Source: an uncultured Prevotella sp. (GTDB taxonomy: Bacteria; Bacteroidota; Bacteroidia; Bacteroidales; Bacteroidaceae). Taken from it: DNA of 33,091 nucleotides. The stretch is from the NCBI GenBank assembly GCA_946999025.1, contig CAMQBP010000002.1, positions 1 through 33,091 of the forward strand. The letters are read 5' to 3'. The notes beneath the pieces are model-generated. The model did not search any database. It had not been told where the DNA came from and worked only from the letters and a program-made list of their open reading frames with translations. Shown here piece after piece: positions 1-8,393 of this stretch (positions are counted from its first letter, which is position 1; each line of letters opens with the position of its first letter). The position numbers and the translations under genes are program-made.

Positions 1-210
1 ATTAATGACAATAAAAACCCTCCTGTAAAATGTTGAAATAGAAAAAATCAGTAGGATTATTCGCTGGACTCATCAACTTGTCATCTCCTTTTCGTTCCCA
101 ACCCATTTTTCCCAATATGCGGACGTGATGAATCACGCCCCTACGGTTTGTCTGCATTAATGACAATAAAAACCCTCCTGTAAAATGTTGAAATAGAAAA
201 AATCAGTAGG
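1..210. repeat. 55-bp exact direct repeat, two copies (1-55 and 156-210)
   Basis: The 55 bases at 1-55 (beginning ATTAATGACAATAAAAACCC and ending CAGTAGG) recur without a mismatch at 156-210, a period of 155 bases. The first copy may extend left of the window. The DNA between them holds a short palindrome, CGTGAT-GA-ATCACG, near 123-136. No coding sequence spans the copies. The function is unknown; it looks like a duplicated intergenic repeat module. Confidence 0.9.
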
Positions 211-687
211 CAAATGCACTACAAACCTCGCTTGCCGAACAAGAAAAATGGTTTGTTGGCGACAAAAGCATTGCATTATGATGGCAAACTGCATGCTTTT
301 CTCCTCCTATATGCATCACTTTAGACAAGTAAACGCTTCCTTTAAGCGGCTAAAATGCGGTTTACAACGTGAAAAACCATGAGTAAAACGTGCTATGATG
401 AGCCGTGGTGGATGCAACAACTTGACAGATAAGGAGATGTGGTTTTTACCCATATTTTCAATATTTGCAAGCACTTGGCAGGTTGCTGGCAAATAAACGA
501 AATATAGCGGGGCACTTGTCAAGAAAATTGATGATGTTTCACCAGTTGTCATTGCTCAGACGGGAGTTGATAAGCCCAGCGAATATTCATGACCATTTTT
601 GACCACCAACCACCTTTTATAATTGTAATAGCCGTGGGCATCATGCTTAAAAAAGCGAAAAACGGAGTATATCTTATTTTTTTATGT
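211..687. other. gene-free spacer with degenerate repeat sequence
   Basis: I see no credible gene in this stretch. A 22-base segment at 564-585 is the reverse complement of 58-79 with three mismatches, so the spacer is bracketed by an imperfect inverted repeat about 500 bases apart. A small hairpin, CGCTT-CCTTT-AAGCG, lies at 334-348. The short string TTGTCAAGAAAA near 517-528 also occurs in the spacer near 27114-27125, preceded in both places by a similar GTTG..GCAAAT string about 35 bases upstream, which hints at a shared degraded repeat family. Confidence 0.5.
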
Positions 688-695
688 TATTTTTG
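688..695 (+). promoter_or_regulatory. Bacteroidota -7 box upstream of the LptF/LptG-type gene
   Basis: TATTTTTG matches the TANNTTTG -7 consensus of the Bacteroidota primary sigma factor. It lies 40 bases before the ATG at 736, so the start site would be near 702. No convincing -33 TTTG is present. Confidence 0.55.
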
Positions 696-735
696 CACAT
701 TGTTCGTACACGTGTACAACATATCAAGGGCTTAG

Positions 736-2643
736 ATGTTTCGTATCAAGAAATTAGATTTATTCATCGCCAAGCAATTTGGGCTGCTGTTTGCCGGAAC
801 CTTCTTCATCTGTCAGTTTGTACTGATGATGCAGTTCTTGTGGAGGTATGTCGACGTGCTTATTGGCAAAGGACTGTCCATGGAGGTCATGGCACAGTTC
901 TTTTGGTACATGGGCTTGTTTTTGGTTCCACAGGCTTTGCCACTGGCCATCTTGCTGTCGTCCCTCATCACGTTTGGCAATTTAGGCGAGAGCAGCGAGC
1001 TCACGGCCATCAAGTCGGCGGGCATATCAACCATGCGAACCTTTCGTTCGCTCATCGTCATCTCTGTTGTGGTTTGCTTTTGTTCTTTTTATTTTCAAAA
1101 CTACGTAGGTCCCAGCGCTAACATGAAGATGGCCCAGCTGATGATTTCGATGTCGCAGAAGAACCCGGAGCTTGAGATACCTGAAGGCATCTTCTACGAC
1201 GGCATCCCCAACAGCAATCTTTATGTGCAAAAAAAAGATATGGACACCGGCAAGTTGTACGGCATCATGATTTACAGGATGACGGGCAGCTATGAGGATC
1301 AGGCCATCATTCTGGCCGATTCGGGTATGCTCCAGACTACAGCCGACAAGAAGCACCTGCTGCTGACCCTGTGGAGTGGCGAATGGTTTGAGAACATGCA
1401 GTCGCAGGAACTGGGCGCCAGTGCCAGCATTCCTTACCGCAGAGAAACCTTTGCCGACAAACGAATCGTGCTCGACTATGATGGCGATTTCAACATGACC
1501 GATGCCGCTGCGCTGTCCAACAACGCCAAGGCAAAAAGTTTGTCACAACTCACTTCGGGCATCGACTCGCTTAGTATGACGTACGACAGCGTGGGACGCA
1601 GTATCTATGACGATGCGCAACGAATGTATTACCGCATTCCGAAAGTCAATAAAAGAGATTCGCTGGCCGCTGTGAAATTAGCGCAAGGCAAAACATACCA
1701 TTTTGACTCGATATACAACAAATTAACCAAAGACCAGAAGTTGAGCGCGGTGAACATGGCACTCAGTTCTGTTCAGTCGGAGGTGACCGAGCTTAACTTC
1801 AGAAGCATGATTACCAGTGACGGCGACCGATTGCTTCGGGAGCATTATATTGAGATGATTAACAAGTTTACACTGGCCCTGACGTGCATCATCTTCTTTT
1901 TCATCGGCGCACCGCTGGGTGCCATCATCCGTAAAGGAGGTTTGGGTATCCCCGTGATTGTGTCGGTGCTGGTCTTCATCGTGTATTACCTTCTTGACAA
2001 CACGGGCTACCGAATGGCGCGTGGCGACATGTGGACGGTGGAATTTGGCAAAGGTCTGGCCCCTGCGGTGCTCATCCCCTTGGCGGGTTTTGTTACATAC
2101 AAGGCCAACCGCGACTCCATGGTGTTCAACATCGATCAGTGGAAAGCCGTTATTATGAAAGCGCTGGGCTGGCGAACCAAGCGCCATGTATATGGCAAGG
2201 AGGTGATTATCGAAGATCCCAACTATCTCGATGACAGGCAATTGTTGCTGAATATGAACGACGACATCAGGCGATATGTCGAGGAACATCGGTTGAAATC
2301 GCTGCCCAACGTGGTGCAGGTGTTCTTTAGATACCAATCCGACCACGAGGTGGAACGCATCAGCGATGAGCTTGAAAAAGTGATAGATGACCTCACGAAC
2401 ACCCGCGATAAAGTGATCTTGAACGAGCTGAACAACTATCCCGTGCTGGCTGTAAAGGCGCACACGCGTCCCTTCGAGCACAAGTGGCTGAACATCGTGT
2501 CGGCCATCATCATCCCGTTGGGACTGTTCTTCTACCTCAGAATGTGGCGATTTAGGATTCGGCTGCTGCGCGATCTCAAACAAATCGTGCAGACAAATGA
2601 TGCGGTGACCGAGCAAATTACGAAAATAATTCATTCAAAATAA
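736..2643 (+). CDS. LptF/LptG-family lipopolysaccharide export permease
   Basis: Inner-membrane permease of the YjgP/YjgQ (LptF/LptG) family, which with LptB forms the ABC transporter that extracts lipopolysaccharide toward the outer membrane. Three hydrophobic segments lie near residues 13-33, 53-80 and 103-122. A periplasmic domain covers roughly 125-370, and three more segments sit near 376-395, 401-420 and 434-452. The stretch GAIIRKGGLG after the fourth segment is typical of the family. At 635 residues it is far longer than the roughly 360 of proteobacterial LptF or LptG. The extra is mostly a C-terminal, largely charged extension of about 180 residues ending with a seventh hydrophobic segment near 584-603. 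Long forms are usual in Bacteroidota. The sequence does not settle whether it is LptF or LptG. The ATG is chosen because the promoter lies just upstream and the first transmembrane segment follows directly. ribBA starts 28 bases after its stop. Confidence 0.9.
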   Translation: MFRIKKLDLFIAKQFGLLFAGTFFICQFVLMMQFLWRYVDVLIGKGLSMEVMAQFFWYMGLFLVPQALPLAILLSSLITFGNLGESSELTAIKSAGISTMRTFRSLIVISVVVCFCSFYFQNYVGPSANMKMAQLMISMSQKNPELEIPEGIFYDGIPNSNLYVQKKDMDTGKLYGIMIYRMTGSYEDQAIILADSGMLQTTADKKHLLLTLWSGEWFENMQSQELGASASIPYRRETFADKRIVLDYDGDFNMTDAAALSNNAKAKSLSQLTSGIDSLSMTYDSVGRSIYDDAQRMYYRIPKVNKRDSLAAVKLAQGKTYHFDSIYNKLTKDQKLSAVNMALSSVQSEVTELNFRSMITSDGDRLLREHYIEMINKFTLALTCIIFFFIGAPLGAIIRKGGLGIPVIVSVLVFIVYYLLDNTGYRMARGDMWTVEFGKGLAPAVLIPLAGFVTYKANRDSMVFNIDQWKAVIMKALGWRTKRHVYGKEVIIEDPNYLDDRQLLLNMNDDIRRYVEEHRLKSLPNVVQVFFRYQSDHEVERISDELEKVIDDLTNTRDKVILNELNNYPVLAVKAHTRPFEHKWLNIVSAIIIPLGLFFYLRMWRFRIRLLRDLKQIVQTNDAVTEQITKIIHSK

Positions 2644-2671
2644 CACCTTTTTATATATAGATATATACGAT

Positions 2672-3883
2672 ATGGAAAACTTTAAACTGACCAGCATCGA
2701 GGATGCGCTCAAAGATTTCAAGGAAGGCAAGTTTGTCATCGTTGTGGACGATGAAGACAGAGAGAACGAAGGCGATCTCATTATCGCAGCAGAGAAGATT
2801 ACTCCCGAGAAGGTGAACTTCATGCTGAAACACGCCCGTGGCGTGCTTTGCGCCCCCATCACGTTGTCCAGGTGCGAGGAGTTGGATCTTCCGCATCAGG
2901 TGACAGACAACACGTCGATGCTGGGAACCCCATTTACCGTGACCGTAGACAAACTGGAAGGATGCACTACGGGTGTTTCGGCTCATGACAGGGCAGCCAC
3001 CATCCTCGCACTTGCCGACCCAACATCCACCCCACAGACGTTTGGCAGACCGGGACACATCAATCCGCTGTATGCGCAAGACAATGGTGTGTTGAGGCGC
3101 TGTGGACATACAGAGGCTACCGTAGACCTGTGCCGATTGGCCGGACTTTACCCTGCCGGGGCCCTGATGGAAATTATGAACGAAGATGGCTCCATGGCTC
3201 GCATGCCCGAATTGCAAAAGTTAGCCACGGAGTGGGGAATTAAAATCATCACCATCGCTGATCTCATCGCCTACAGACTGGAAAAGGAATCGATTATAGA
3301 AGTGGGCGACGAGGTAGACATGCCCACCCGATACGGGCATTTCCACCTCATACCTTTCAGGCAACAGAGCAACGGTTTGGAGCACATGGCCTTGGTGAAA
3401 GGGCAGTGGGAACGGGACGAACCGGTGCTGGTTCGCGTGCACTCGTCTTGTGCCACGGGCGATACTCTGGGAAGTTTGCGTTGTGACTGCGGTCAGCAGC
3501 TGCAGAAGTCGATGGAACTGATTGAGAAAGAGGGGAAAGGCGTCGTTATCTACATGCAGCAAGAAGGTCGTGGCATCGGCCTTATGAATAAGGTGGCAGC
3601 CTATAAGTTGCAAGAAGAGGGCTACGATACCGTGGACGCCAACCTACACTTGGGTTTCAAACCCGATGAGAGGGACTATGGCTGCGGCGCGCAGATGCTG
3701 CGTCACCTTGGCGTACACAAGATGCGACTGCTGACCAACAATCCCGTGAAGCGCGTTGGACTGGAAGCCTACGGACTGGAAATTGCCGAAATCGTGCCTA
3801 TTGAAGTGACGCCCAACCAATACAACGAACGATATCTAAAGACCAAACAGGTGAGGATGGGGCACAAGTTGCACCTTAAATAA
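2672..3883 (+). CDS. ribBA: bifunctional 3,4-dihydroxy-2-butanone 4-phosphate synthase / GTP cyclohydrolase II
   Basis: Cytoplasmic enzyme that makes both starting compounds of riboflavin: dihydroxybutanone phosphate from ribulose 5-phosphate, and the diaminopyrimidine from GTP. The N-terminal half (about 1-205) has the RibB signatures DDEDRENEGDLI, RGVLCAP and HTEATVDLCRLAG. The C-terminal half (about 206-403) has RibA features: zinc cysteines C260, C271 and C273 in HSSCATGD...RCDCG, the QQEGRGIGL loop, and DERDYGCGAQML. Both active sites look complete and the length is normal for the fusion. It follows the permease gene by 28 bases and is probably co-transcribed with it. I saw no FMN riboswitch in the short gap. 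Confidence 0.96.
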   Translation: MENFKLTSIEDALKDFKEGKFVIVVDDEDRENEGDLIIAAEKITPEKVNFMLKHARGVLCAPITLSRCEELDLPHQVTDNTSMLGTPFTVTVDKLEGCTTGVSAHDRAATILALADPTSTPQTFGRPGHINPLYAQDNGVLRRCGHTEATVDLCRLAGLYPAGALMEIMNEDGSMARMPELQKLATEWGIKIITIADLIAYRLEKESIIEVGDEVDMPTRYGHFHLIPFRQQSNGLEHMALVKGQWERDEPVLVRVHSSCATGDTLGSLRCDCGQQLQKSMELIEKEGKGVVIYMQQEGRGIGLMNKVAAYKLQEEGYDTVDANLHLGFKPDERDYGCGAQMLRHLGVHKMRLLTNNPVKRVGLEAYGLEIAEIVPIEVTPNQYNERYLKTKQVRMGHKLHLK

Positions 3884-3958
3884 ATGCCCGAATGTTACAA
3901 ATGCAAAACATTTGTTGAAATAATATCACTTTTATTTCGCCTCAAAGAATAAAAATGC

Positions 3959-3966
3959 TACTTTTG
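3959..3966 (+). promoter_or_regulatory. Bacteroidota -7 box upstream of the aminotransferase gene
   Basis: TACTTTTG fits TANNTTTG and lies 29 bases before the ATG at 3996. A weak TTCG is at the -33 position. It indicates that the aminotransferase has its own promoter after ribBA. Confidence 0.6.
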
Positions 3967-3995
3967 CAATCAACATCTATTCAATCGTAAAACAA

Positions 3996-5189
3996 ATGGC
4001 ACACCTATCAAACCGTCTGAACCGTCTGGCTCCTTCTGCCACGCTCGCCATGTCGCAAAAGAGCAGTGAGATGAAAGCTCAAGGCATCGATGTGATTAAC
4101 ATGAGTGTGGGTGAGCCTGATTTCAATACGCCAGACCACATCAAGGTGGCCGCAAAGCAAGCAATCGAAGAGAACTACTCGAAATATTCTCCCGTGCCAG
4201 GTTACCCCGACTTGAGGAAGGCTATCGCAGAGAAGCTGCAAAGAGAAAATCAACTTAGCTACGATACCGCAGAGATTATGGTGTCCAATGGTGCCAAGCA
4301 GGGCGTTTGCAACACGCTGATGGCGTTGGTTGACGACGGAGACGAGGTGATTATCCCAGCACCGTATTGGGTGAGTTATCCACAGATGGCTAAACTGGCA
4401 GGTGGAAATCCGGTGATTGTCAAGGCTGGTTTTGAACAGAATTTCAAGATGACGCCCGAGCAGTTGGAAGCTGCCATCACGCCAAAGACGCGCATGCTGA
4501 TACTTTGCTCGCCCAGTAATCCTACTGGAAGTGTTTACTCAAAGGAGGAACTGGAGCAACTGGCCAACGTCATCAAAAGGCATGAAAACGTGTTTGTGCT
4601 GGCTGATGAAATATACGAGCACATCAACTACATCGGTCAACACGAGAGCATCGCACAGTTTCCCGGCATGAAGGAACGTACCATTCTCGTCAATGGCGTT
4701 TCAAAGGCATACGCCATGACGGGCTGGAGAATAGGATACATCGCCGCTCCCGAGTGGATTGTGAAAGGCTGTAACAAGCTGCAAGGACAATACACCAGCG
4801 GACCGTGCTCGGTGAGTCAGCGTGCCGCGCTTGCAGCATACGTCACAGAGCAAGCCTGTGTGGAGGAAATGCGTCAGGCTTTTCAACGCAGAAGGGACTT
4901 GATTGTGCGGTTGGCAAAAGAGATTGACGGGTTTGAGGTGAATGAGCCACAAGGAGCCTTCTATCTGTTCCCCAAGTGCAGCAGCTATTTTGGTAAGAGT
5001 GACGGTCAGCATACCATCAACAGTGCTACCGATCTGGCTATGTATCTGCTTGAAACCGGGCACGTTGCAACTGTTGGCGGTGATGCCTTTGGCGATTCCG
5101 AGTGCATACGCATGAGCTATGCCACCAGCGATGAAAACATTCGGGAAGCACTCAGGAGAATGAAAGAAGTTCTCGCAAAATTGAAATAA
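3996..5189 (+). CDS. PLP-dependent class I aminotransferase, aspartate type
   Basis: Fold-type I aminotransferase of the aspartate/prephenate aminotransferase subgroup, which moves the amino group of aspartate to 2-oxoglutarate or a related keto acid in the cytoplasm. Visible signatures are MSVGEPDFNTPDHI near residue 36, YSPVPGYPDLRKAI, CSPSNPTGSVYS, and DEIYEHI. The PLP-binding lysine is K237 in VSKAYAMTGWRIGY, and the substrate-binding arginine region IRMSYATS is near the C terminus. The length of 397 residues is standard. It stands alone between ribBA and the TonB cluster with its own promoter. Exact substrate choice, aspartate or aromatic/prephenate, cannot be read from sequence alone. 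Confidence 0.9.
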   Translation: MAHLSNRLNRLAPSATLAMSQKSSEMKAQGIDVINMSVGEPDFNTPDHIKVAAKQAIEENYSKYSPVPGYPDLRKAIAEKLQRENQLSYDTAEIMVSNGAKQGVCNTLMALVDDGDEVIIPAPYWVSYPQMAKLAGGNPVIVKAGFEQNFKMTPEQLEAAITPKTRMLILCSPSNPTGSVYSKEELEQLANVIKRHENVFVLADEIYEHINYIGQHESIAQFPGMKERTILVNGVSKAYAMTGWRIGYIAAPEWIVKGCNKLQGQYTSGPCSVSQRAALAAYVTEQACVEEMRQAFQRRRDLIVRLAKEIDGFEVNEPQGAFYLFPKCSSYFGKSDGQHTINSATDLAMYLLETGHVATVGGDAFGDSECIRMSYATSDENIREALRRMKEVLAKLK

Positions 5190-5280
5190 TGAAGTCACAA
5201 ACGGAGATAAATTACAAGAAAAAGTAAAAAATCACTCGTTAAAACTTCTTAATTTCACAAAGATTTATCTATAATTTATA

Positions 5281-5288
5281 TATCTTTG
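5281..5288 (+). promoter_or_regulatory. Bacteroidota -7 box for the exbB-tonB operon
   Basis: TATCTTTG matches TANNTTTG. The predicted transcript start near 5295 gives an AT-rich leader of about 110 bases before exbB. I saw no riboswitch or clear terminator hairpin in that leader. Confidence 0.6.
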
Positions 5289-5405
5289 CGATGTTAAACC
5301 CAAAAAATTCTCCTTTTTGAAATAAGAATAGCGAGAATCTTGAAAAACGATTAAGCATATTAACAACTTAAATTATTAATAACCAAAAATTAAAATTATT
5401 AAATT

Positions 5406-6227
5406 ATGGCAACAACAAAAGCAGCCCCTCAAAAGAAGTCTAAGGGCTTTCAGGGCGTTAGACATGCGTTCATTATCATTATCTTGGCATTCATTGTAGG
5501 ATGGGCATTCTACAACTTTATTCTTGGTGATCCAGCTAACTTCGCTAACGGCGATCGCGCAGGACATCCTCTGAATATGCTGGGTACCGTTTACAAAGGT
5601 GGTTGGGTTGTGCCTATTATCTTTGGTTTGTTGTGTACCGTAATTGCAATGTCTGTTGAGCGTTGGATTGCAATCAGCGCTTGCTCGGGTAAAGGTAGCG
5701 TGACGAAATTCACAGAAAACGTGAAGGCAGCTCTAAGAAATGGTGATATCGCCAAGGCAGAAGAGCTTTGCCACAAACAAGGTGGTTCTGTGGCTAACGT
5801 GGTATTAGCTGACTTGAAGTCTTACAGAGAGATGGAAACAACCAATATCAAGTTGAAGGAGAAAGTGGCTACTATTCAGAACTCACATGATGAGGCTACC
5901 GCACTTGAAATGCCTACCATGACAATGAACTTGCCGATTATCGCTACGATTGTAACATTGGGTACACTTACCGCTTTGTTCGGAACCGTGCTTGGTATGA
6001 TTCGTTCGTTCGCAGCTTTGGCAGCTGGTGGTGGTGCAGACTCTATGGCACTTTCTACTGGTATTTCTGAGGCCTTGGTAAATACGGCTTCTGGTATTGC
6101 TACGTCTTGGTTCTCTGTAGTTTCTTACAACTACTTCACCAACAAGATTGACAAGTTAACATTTGCAATGGACGAGATTGGTTACACAATCGCTCACACA
6201 TTCGAAGAAAAGCATCCAGAAGCTTAA
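5406..6227 (+). CDS. exbB: MotA/TolQ/ExbB proton channel family protein
   Basis: Inner-membrane subunit of the ExbB-ExbD-TonB motor, which turns proton-motive force into work on TonB-dependent outer-membrane receptors. Hydrophobic segments lie near residues 22-42, 63-85, 170-195 and 215-235. The segment LPIIATIVTLGTLTALFGTV and the following GISEALVNTASGIA are the conserved ExbB/TolQ core. The length of 273 residues and the lysine-rich N terminus are typical of Bacteroidota. It is the first gene of a six-gene cluster with short gaps. It would energise, among others, the SusC receptor encoded at 23045-26458, although that functional link is inference. Confidence 0.93.
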   Translation: MATTKAAPQKKSKGFQGVRHAFIIIILAFIVGWAFYNFILGDPANFANGDRAGHPLNMLGTVYKGGWVVPIIFGLLCTVIAMSVERWIAISACSGKGSVTKFTENVKAALRNGDIAKAEELCHKQGGSVANVVLADLKSYREMETTNIKLKEKVATIQNSHDEATALEMPTMTMNLPIIATIVTLGTLTALFGTVLGMIRSFAALAAGGGADSMALSTGISEALVNTASGIATSWFSVVSYNYFTNKIDKLTFAMDEIGYTIAHTFEEKHPEA

Positions 6228-6258
6228 TTTTAGCTAACCCTTTTAAAATTATTCAGTT

Positions 6259-6879
6259 ATGGGTAAGTTAAAAATTAAGAAACATGACATCTGGATCGAC
6301 ATGACTCCTATGTCGGACGTGATGGTGCTGTTGCTGACGTTCTTTATGTTGACCTCAACATTCGTTAAGAACGAACCAGTGAAAGTAAACCAGCCATCGT
6401 CTGTCTCTGAGATCAAAGTTCCAGAAAACGACGTGCTAAACATTCTTGTCAATGACAAGGGCAGGGTGTTTATGAGTATGGATAATCAGAACGACTTGCT
6501 TTCGCTCATTCAGGGAATGAATGAGACAGCCAGCCTCGGACTGAGTAATGCTGAAATGAAGAAGTTCCAGACCGACCCAATGTGGGGCGTTCCTTTGGAT
6601 AACTTGAAAGGCTATTTAGGTTTGCCTAATGAGAAGATGACTGAGGTAATTACCAGCGCTGAAGCTGGCGTTCCTTTGGATTCTATCGATGGTGGAAAGA
6701 GTGAATTTCAACACTGGGTGACCGAAGCATTGAATGTCAATGAAGACATCAAGATAGCTATCAAAGTTGATGCGAAGACACCTTATGCGAATATGAAGAA
6801 GGTGATGTCTGAACTTCAGGATATGAATCAGAACCGTTATTACCTTATCACTACATTAAAAACGGGGGAGGATAAATAA
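6259..6879 (+). CDS. exbD: ExbD/TolR-family biopolymer transport protein, first copy
   Basis: Single-pass inner-membrane partner of ExbB. The N terminus has the ExbD hallmark DMTPMSDVMVLLLTFFMLTS, in which the Asp of MSDVM corresponds to the essential proton-carrying aspartate. The rest is periplasmic. At 206 residues it is longer than enterobacterial ExbD (about 140), with an insertion in the periplasmic part. It starts 31 bases after exbB and ends two bases before the next exbD start. Two different exbD genes in tandem are usual in Bacteroidota clusters of this type and suggest a heteromeric ExbD pair. Confidence 0.93.
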   Translation: MGKLKIKKHDIWIDMTPMSDVMVLLLTFFMLTSTFVKNEPVKVNQPSSVSEIKVPENDVLNILVNDKGRVFMSMDNQNDLLSLIQGMNETASLGLSNAEMKKFQTDPMWGVPLDNLKGYLGLPNEKMTEVITSAEAGVPLDSIDGGKSEFQHWVTEALNVNEDIKIAIKVDAKTPYANMKKVMSELQDMNQNRYYLITTLKTGEDK

Positions 6880-6881
6880 GT

Positions 6882-7520
6882 ATGGCAAAATCAAAAGATA
6901 CAAGTAAGCAGAAGAAAATCAATGTTCGCGTAGACTTTACGCCTATGGTGGATATGATGATGCTTCTTATTACTTTCTTCATGCTCTGTACTTCATTGGC
7001 CAAACCACAAACGATGGAGTTGAGTATGCCTAGTAACGATAAGAACATTACTGATCAAGACAAGTCGGTAACGAAAGCTTCATATACGATTACCGTTTAT
7101 GTGGCTGGAAACAACAAGATTTTCTACACTGCAGGCTTGCCTAAGTATGACGATCCTTCAACCCTCAAGGAGACTACTTGGGGTAAAGATGGAATCCGCA
7201 AGGTCTTCATGCAGCACGTGACCGAGGACAACACGCAACCCGTGCTACAGGTGATGAAGGCCAAGGCCGAACTCGACCAGAAGAAAGATCAAATGCCCGA
7301 CTCCGTGTATAAGCAGGAATTGGCTAAGATCAAAGCCGGTGAGATTGGTGGTCAGAAGATTCAGACAATGACTGTCATTATCAAGGCTACGGATAAAGCG
7401 TTAGCACAGAATGTTATAGATGCTCTCGACGAGATGCAGATTTGCAGCATAGCTAAATACGTTCTCGACAAGATTTCCCCAGACGACGCAAAGTTGTTGA
7501 AGTCCAAGGGAGTTGAGTAA
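6882..7520 (+). CDS. exbD: ExbD/TolR-family biopolymer transport protein, second copy
   Basis: Second ExbD paralogue, 212 residues. The transmembrane hallmark is VDFTPMVDMMMLLITFFMLC, with the conserved Asp in MVDMMM. The periplasmic domain differs strongly from the first copy, carries a lysine- and glutamine-rich stretch near residues 115-150, and ends in LKSKGVE. The ATG lies two bases after the previous stop, which implies translational coupling. tonB follows after a 35-base gap. Confidence 0.92.
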   Translation: MAKSKDTSKQKKINVRVDFTPMVDMMMLLITFFMLCTSLAKPQTMELSMPSNDKNITDQDKSVTKASYTITVYVAGNNKIFYTAGLPKYDDPSTLKETTWGKDGIRKVFMQHVTEDNTQPVLQVMKAKAELDQKKDQMPDSVYKQELAKIKAGEIGGQKIQTMTVIIKATDKALAQNVIDALDEMQICSIAKYVLDKISPDDAKLLKSKGVE

Positions 7521-7555
7521 GAGAACAAAGTATTAACTATTAAAAAAGAGTAACA

Positions 7556-8392
7556 ATGTCAAAAATTGATTTGATCTCTGGTGAATGGACCGACCTTGTT
7601 TTTGCCGGACGTAACCAGGCTTACGGTGCCTATCAGCTAAGAAAAGGTACTGGTAAGAGAAATGTTATCTCTATCATTGCTGTAGTCGCATTAGTCTTGT
7701 TGTGTCAAATCGGTCTTTCTTTAAAGAAAGCCGCTGACGCAGAAGCCCGAAAGAGAGCAGCCATGACGGAGGTCGTTGAACTTTCTAAGTTGGAACAGCC
7801 TAAGAAAAAGGCTGAAGTAAAACAACAAAAGAAAATTGAACTTGAACCTGAAAAGGTTGTTGAGCGAGTAAAGAGTTCTATCAAGTTTACCGCACCTGTT
7901 ATCAAGAAAGACAACGAGGTGAAACCTGAAGAAGAATTGAAAACTCAAGATGAATTGATGAAAACGAAAACCGCTATCGGCGCCATTGACGTAAAAGGTA
8001 ATGACGACAAGGGTGGTGAAGTATTGAAACTTAAGGAAGCAGTTGCTCAACCTGAGCCTAAACCTGAAGTTGAGAACAAGGTATTCGATGTCGTTGAGCA
8101 GATGCCATCATTCCCTGGTGGTAATGCTGCCTTGATGAAGTATTTGAGCGAAAACGTTAAGTATCCTGTAGTGGCACAAGAAAATGGTGTGCAGGGACGT
8201 GTGGTAGTTTCTTTCGTCGTAGAGAAAGATGGACATATCACAGACGTTAAAGTAGTTCGTTCAGTAGACCCTTCATTGGATAAGGAAGCTGCTCGCGTAG
8301 TTAGAAGCATGCCGAGTTGGATTCCTGGTAAGCAAAATGGCTCAGCCGTACGTGTGAAATACAACGTGCCTGTTTCGTTCAGATTGCAATAA
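7556..8392 (+). CDS. tonB: TonB energy transducer
   Basis: Periplasm-spanning TonB that links the ExbB/ExbD motor to the TonB boxes of outer-membrane receptors. After a short cytoplasmic N terminus there is one transmembrane helix near residues 40-60. A Lys/Glu/Pro-rich spacer covers roughly 75-170 and includes PEPKPEVENK. The C-terminal TonB fold is near 180-278, with MPSFPGGNAALMKYL, YPVVAQENGVQGRVVVSF, and the final VKYNVPVSFRL. The N-terminal motif FAGRNQAYGAYQLRK is characteristic of Bacteroidota TonB proteins. The next gene starts two bases after its stop. Confidence 0.95.
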   Translation: MSKIDLISGEWTDLVFAGRNQAYGAYQLRKGTGKRNVISIIAVVALVLLCQIGLSLKKAADAEARKRAAMTEVVELSKLEQPKKKAEVKQQKKIELEPEKVVERVKSSIKFTAPVIKKDNEVKPEEELKTQDELMKTKTAIGAIDVKGNDDKGGEVLKLKEAVAQPEPKPEVENKVFDVVEQMPSFPGGNAALMKYLSENVKYPVVAQENGVQGRVVVSFVVEKDGHITDVKVVRSVDPSLDKEAARVVRSMPSWIPGKQNGSAVRVKYNVPVSFRLQ

Positions 8393-8393
8393 T

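Noticed and set aside
316..552. 78-codon minus-strand open frame in the left spacer
   Set aside because: It runs through worn repeat sequence, shows no domain or export signal, and has no promoter placed before it.
1723..2634. 303-codon open frame on the minus strand inside the LptF/LptG-type gene
   Set aside because: It lies entirely antisense to a well-supported membrane protein gene and has no recognisable domain, only low-complexity His/Gln-rich sequence.
4376..4384. TTATCCACA, a DnaA-box match
   Set aside because: It is a single site inside the aminotransferase coding sequence with no cluster or origin features.
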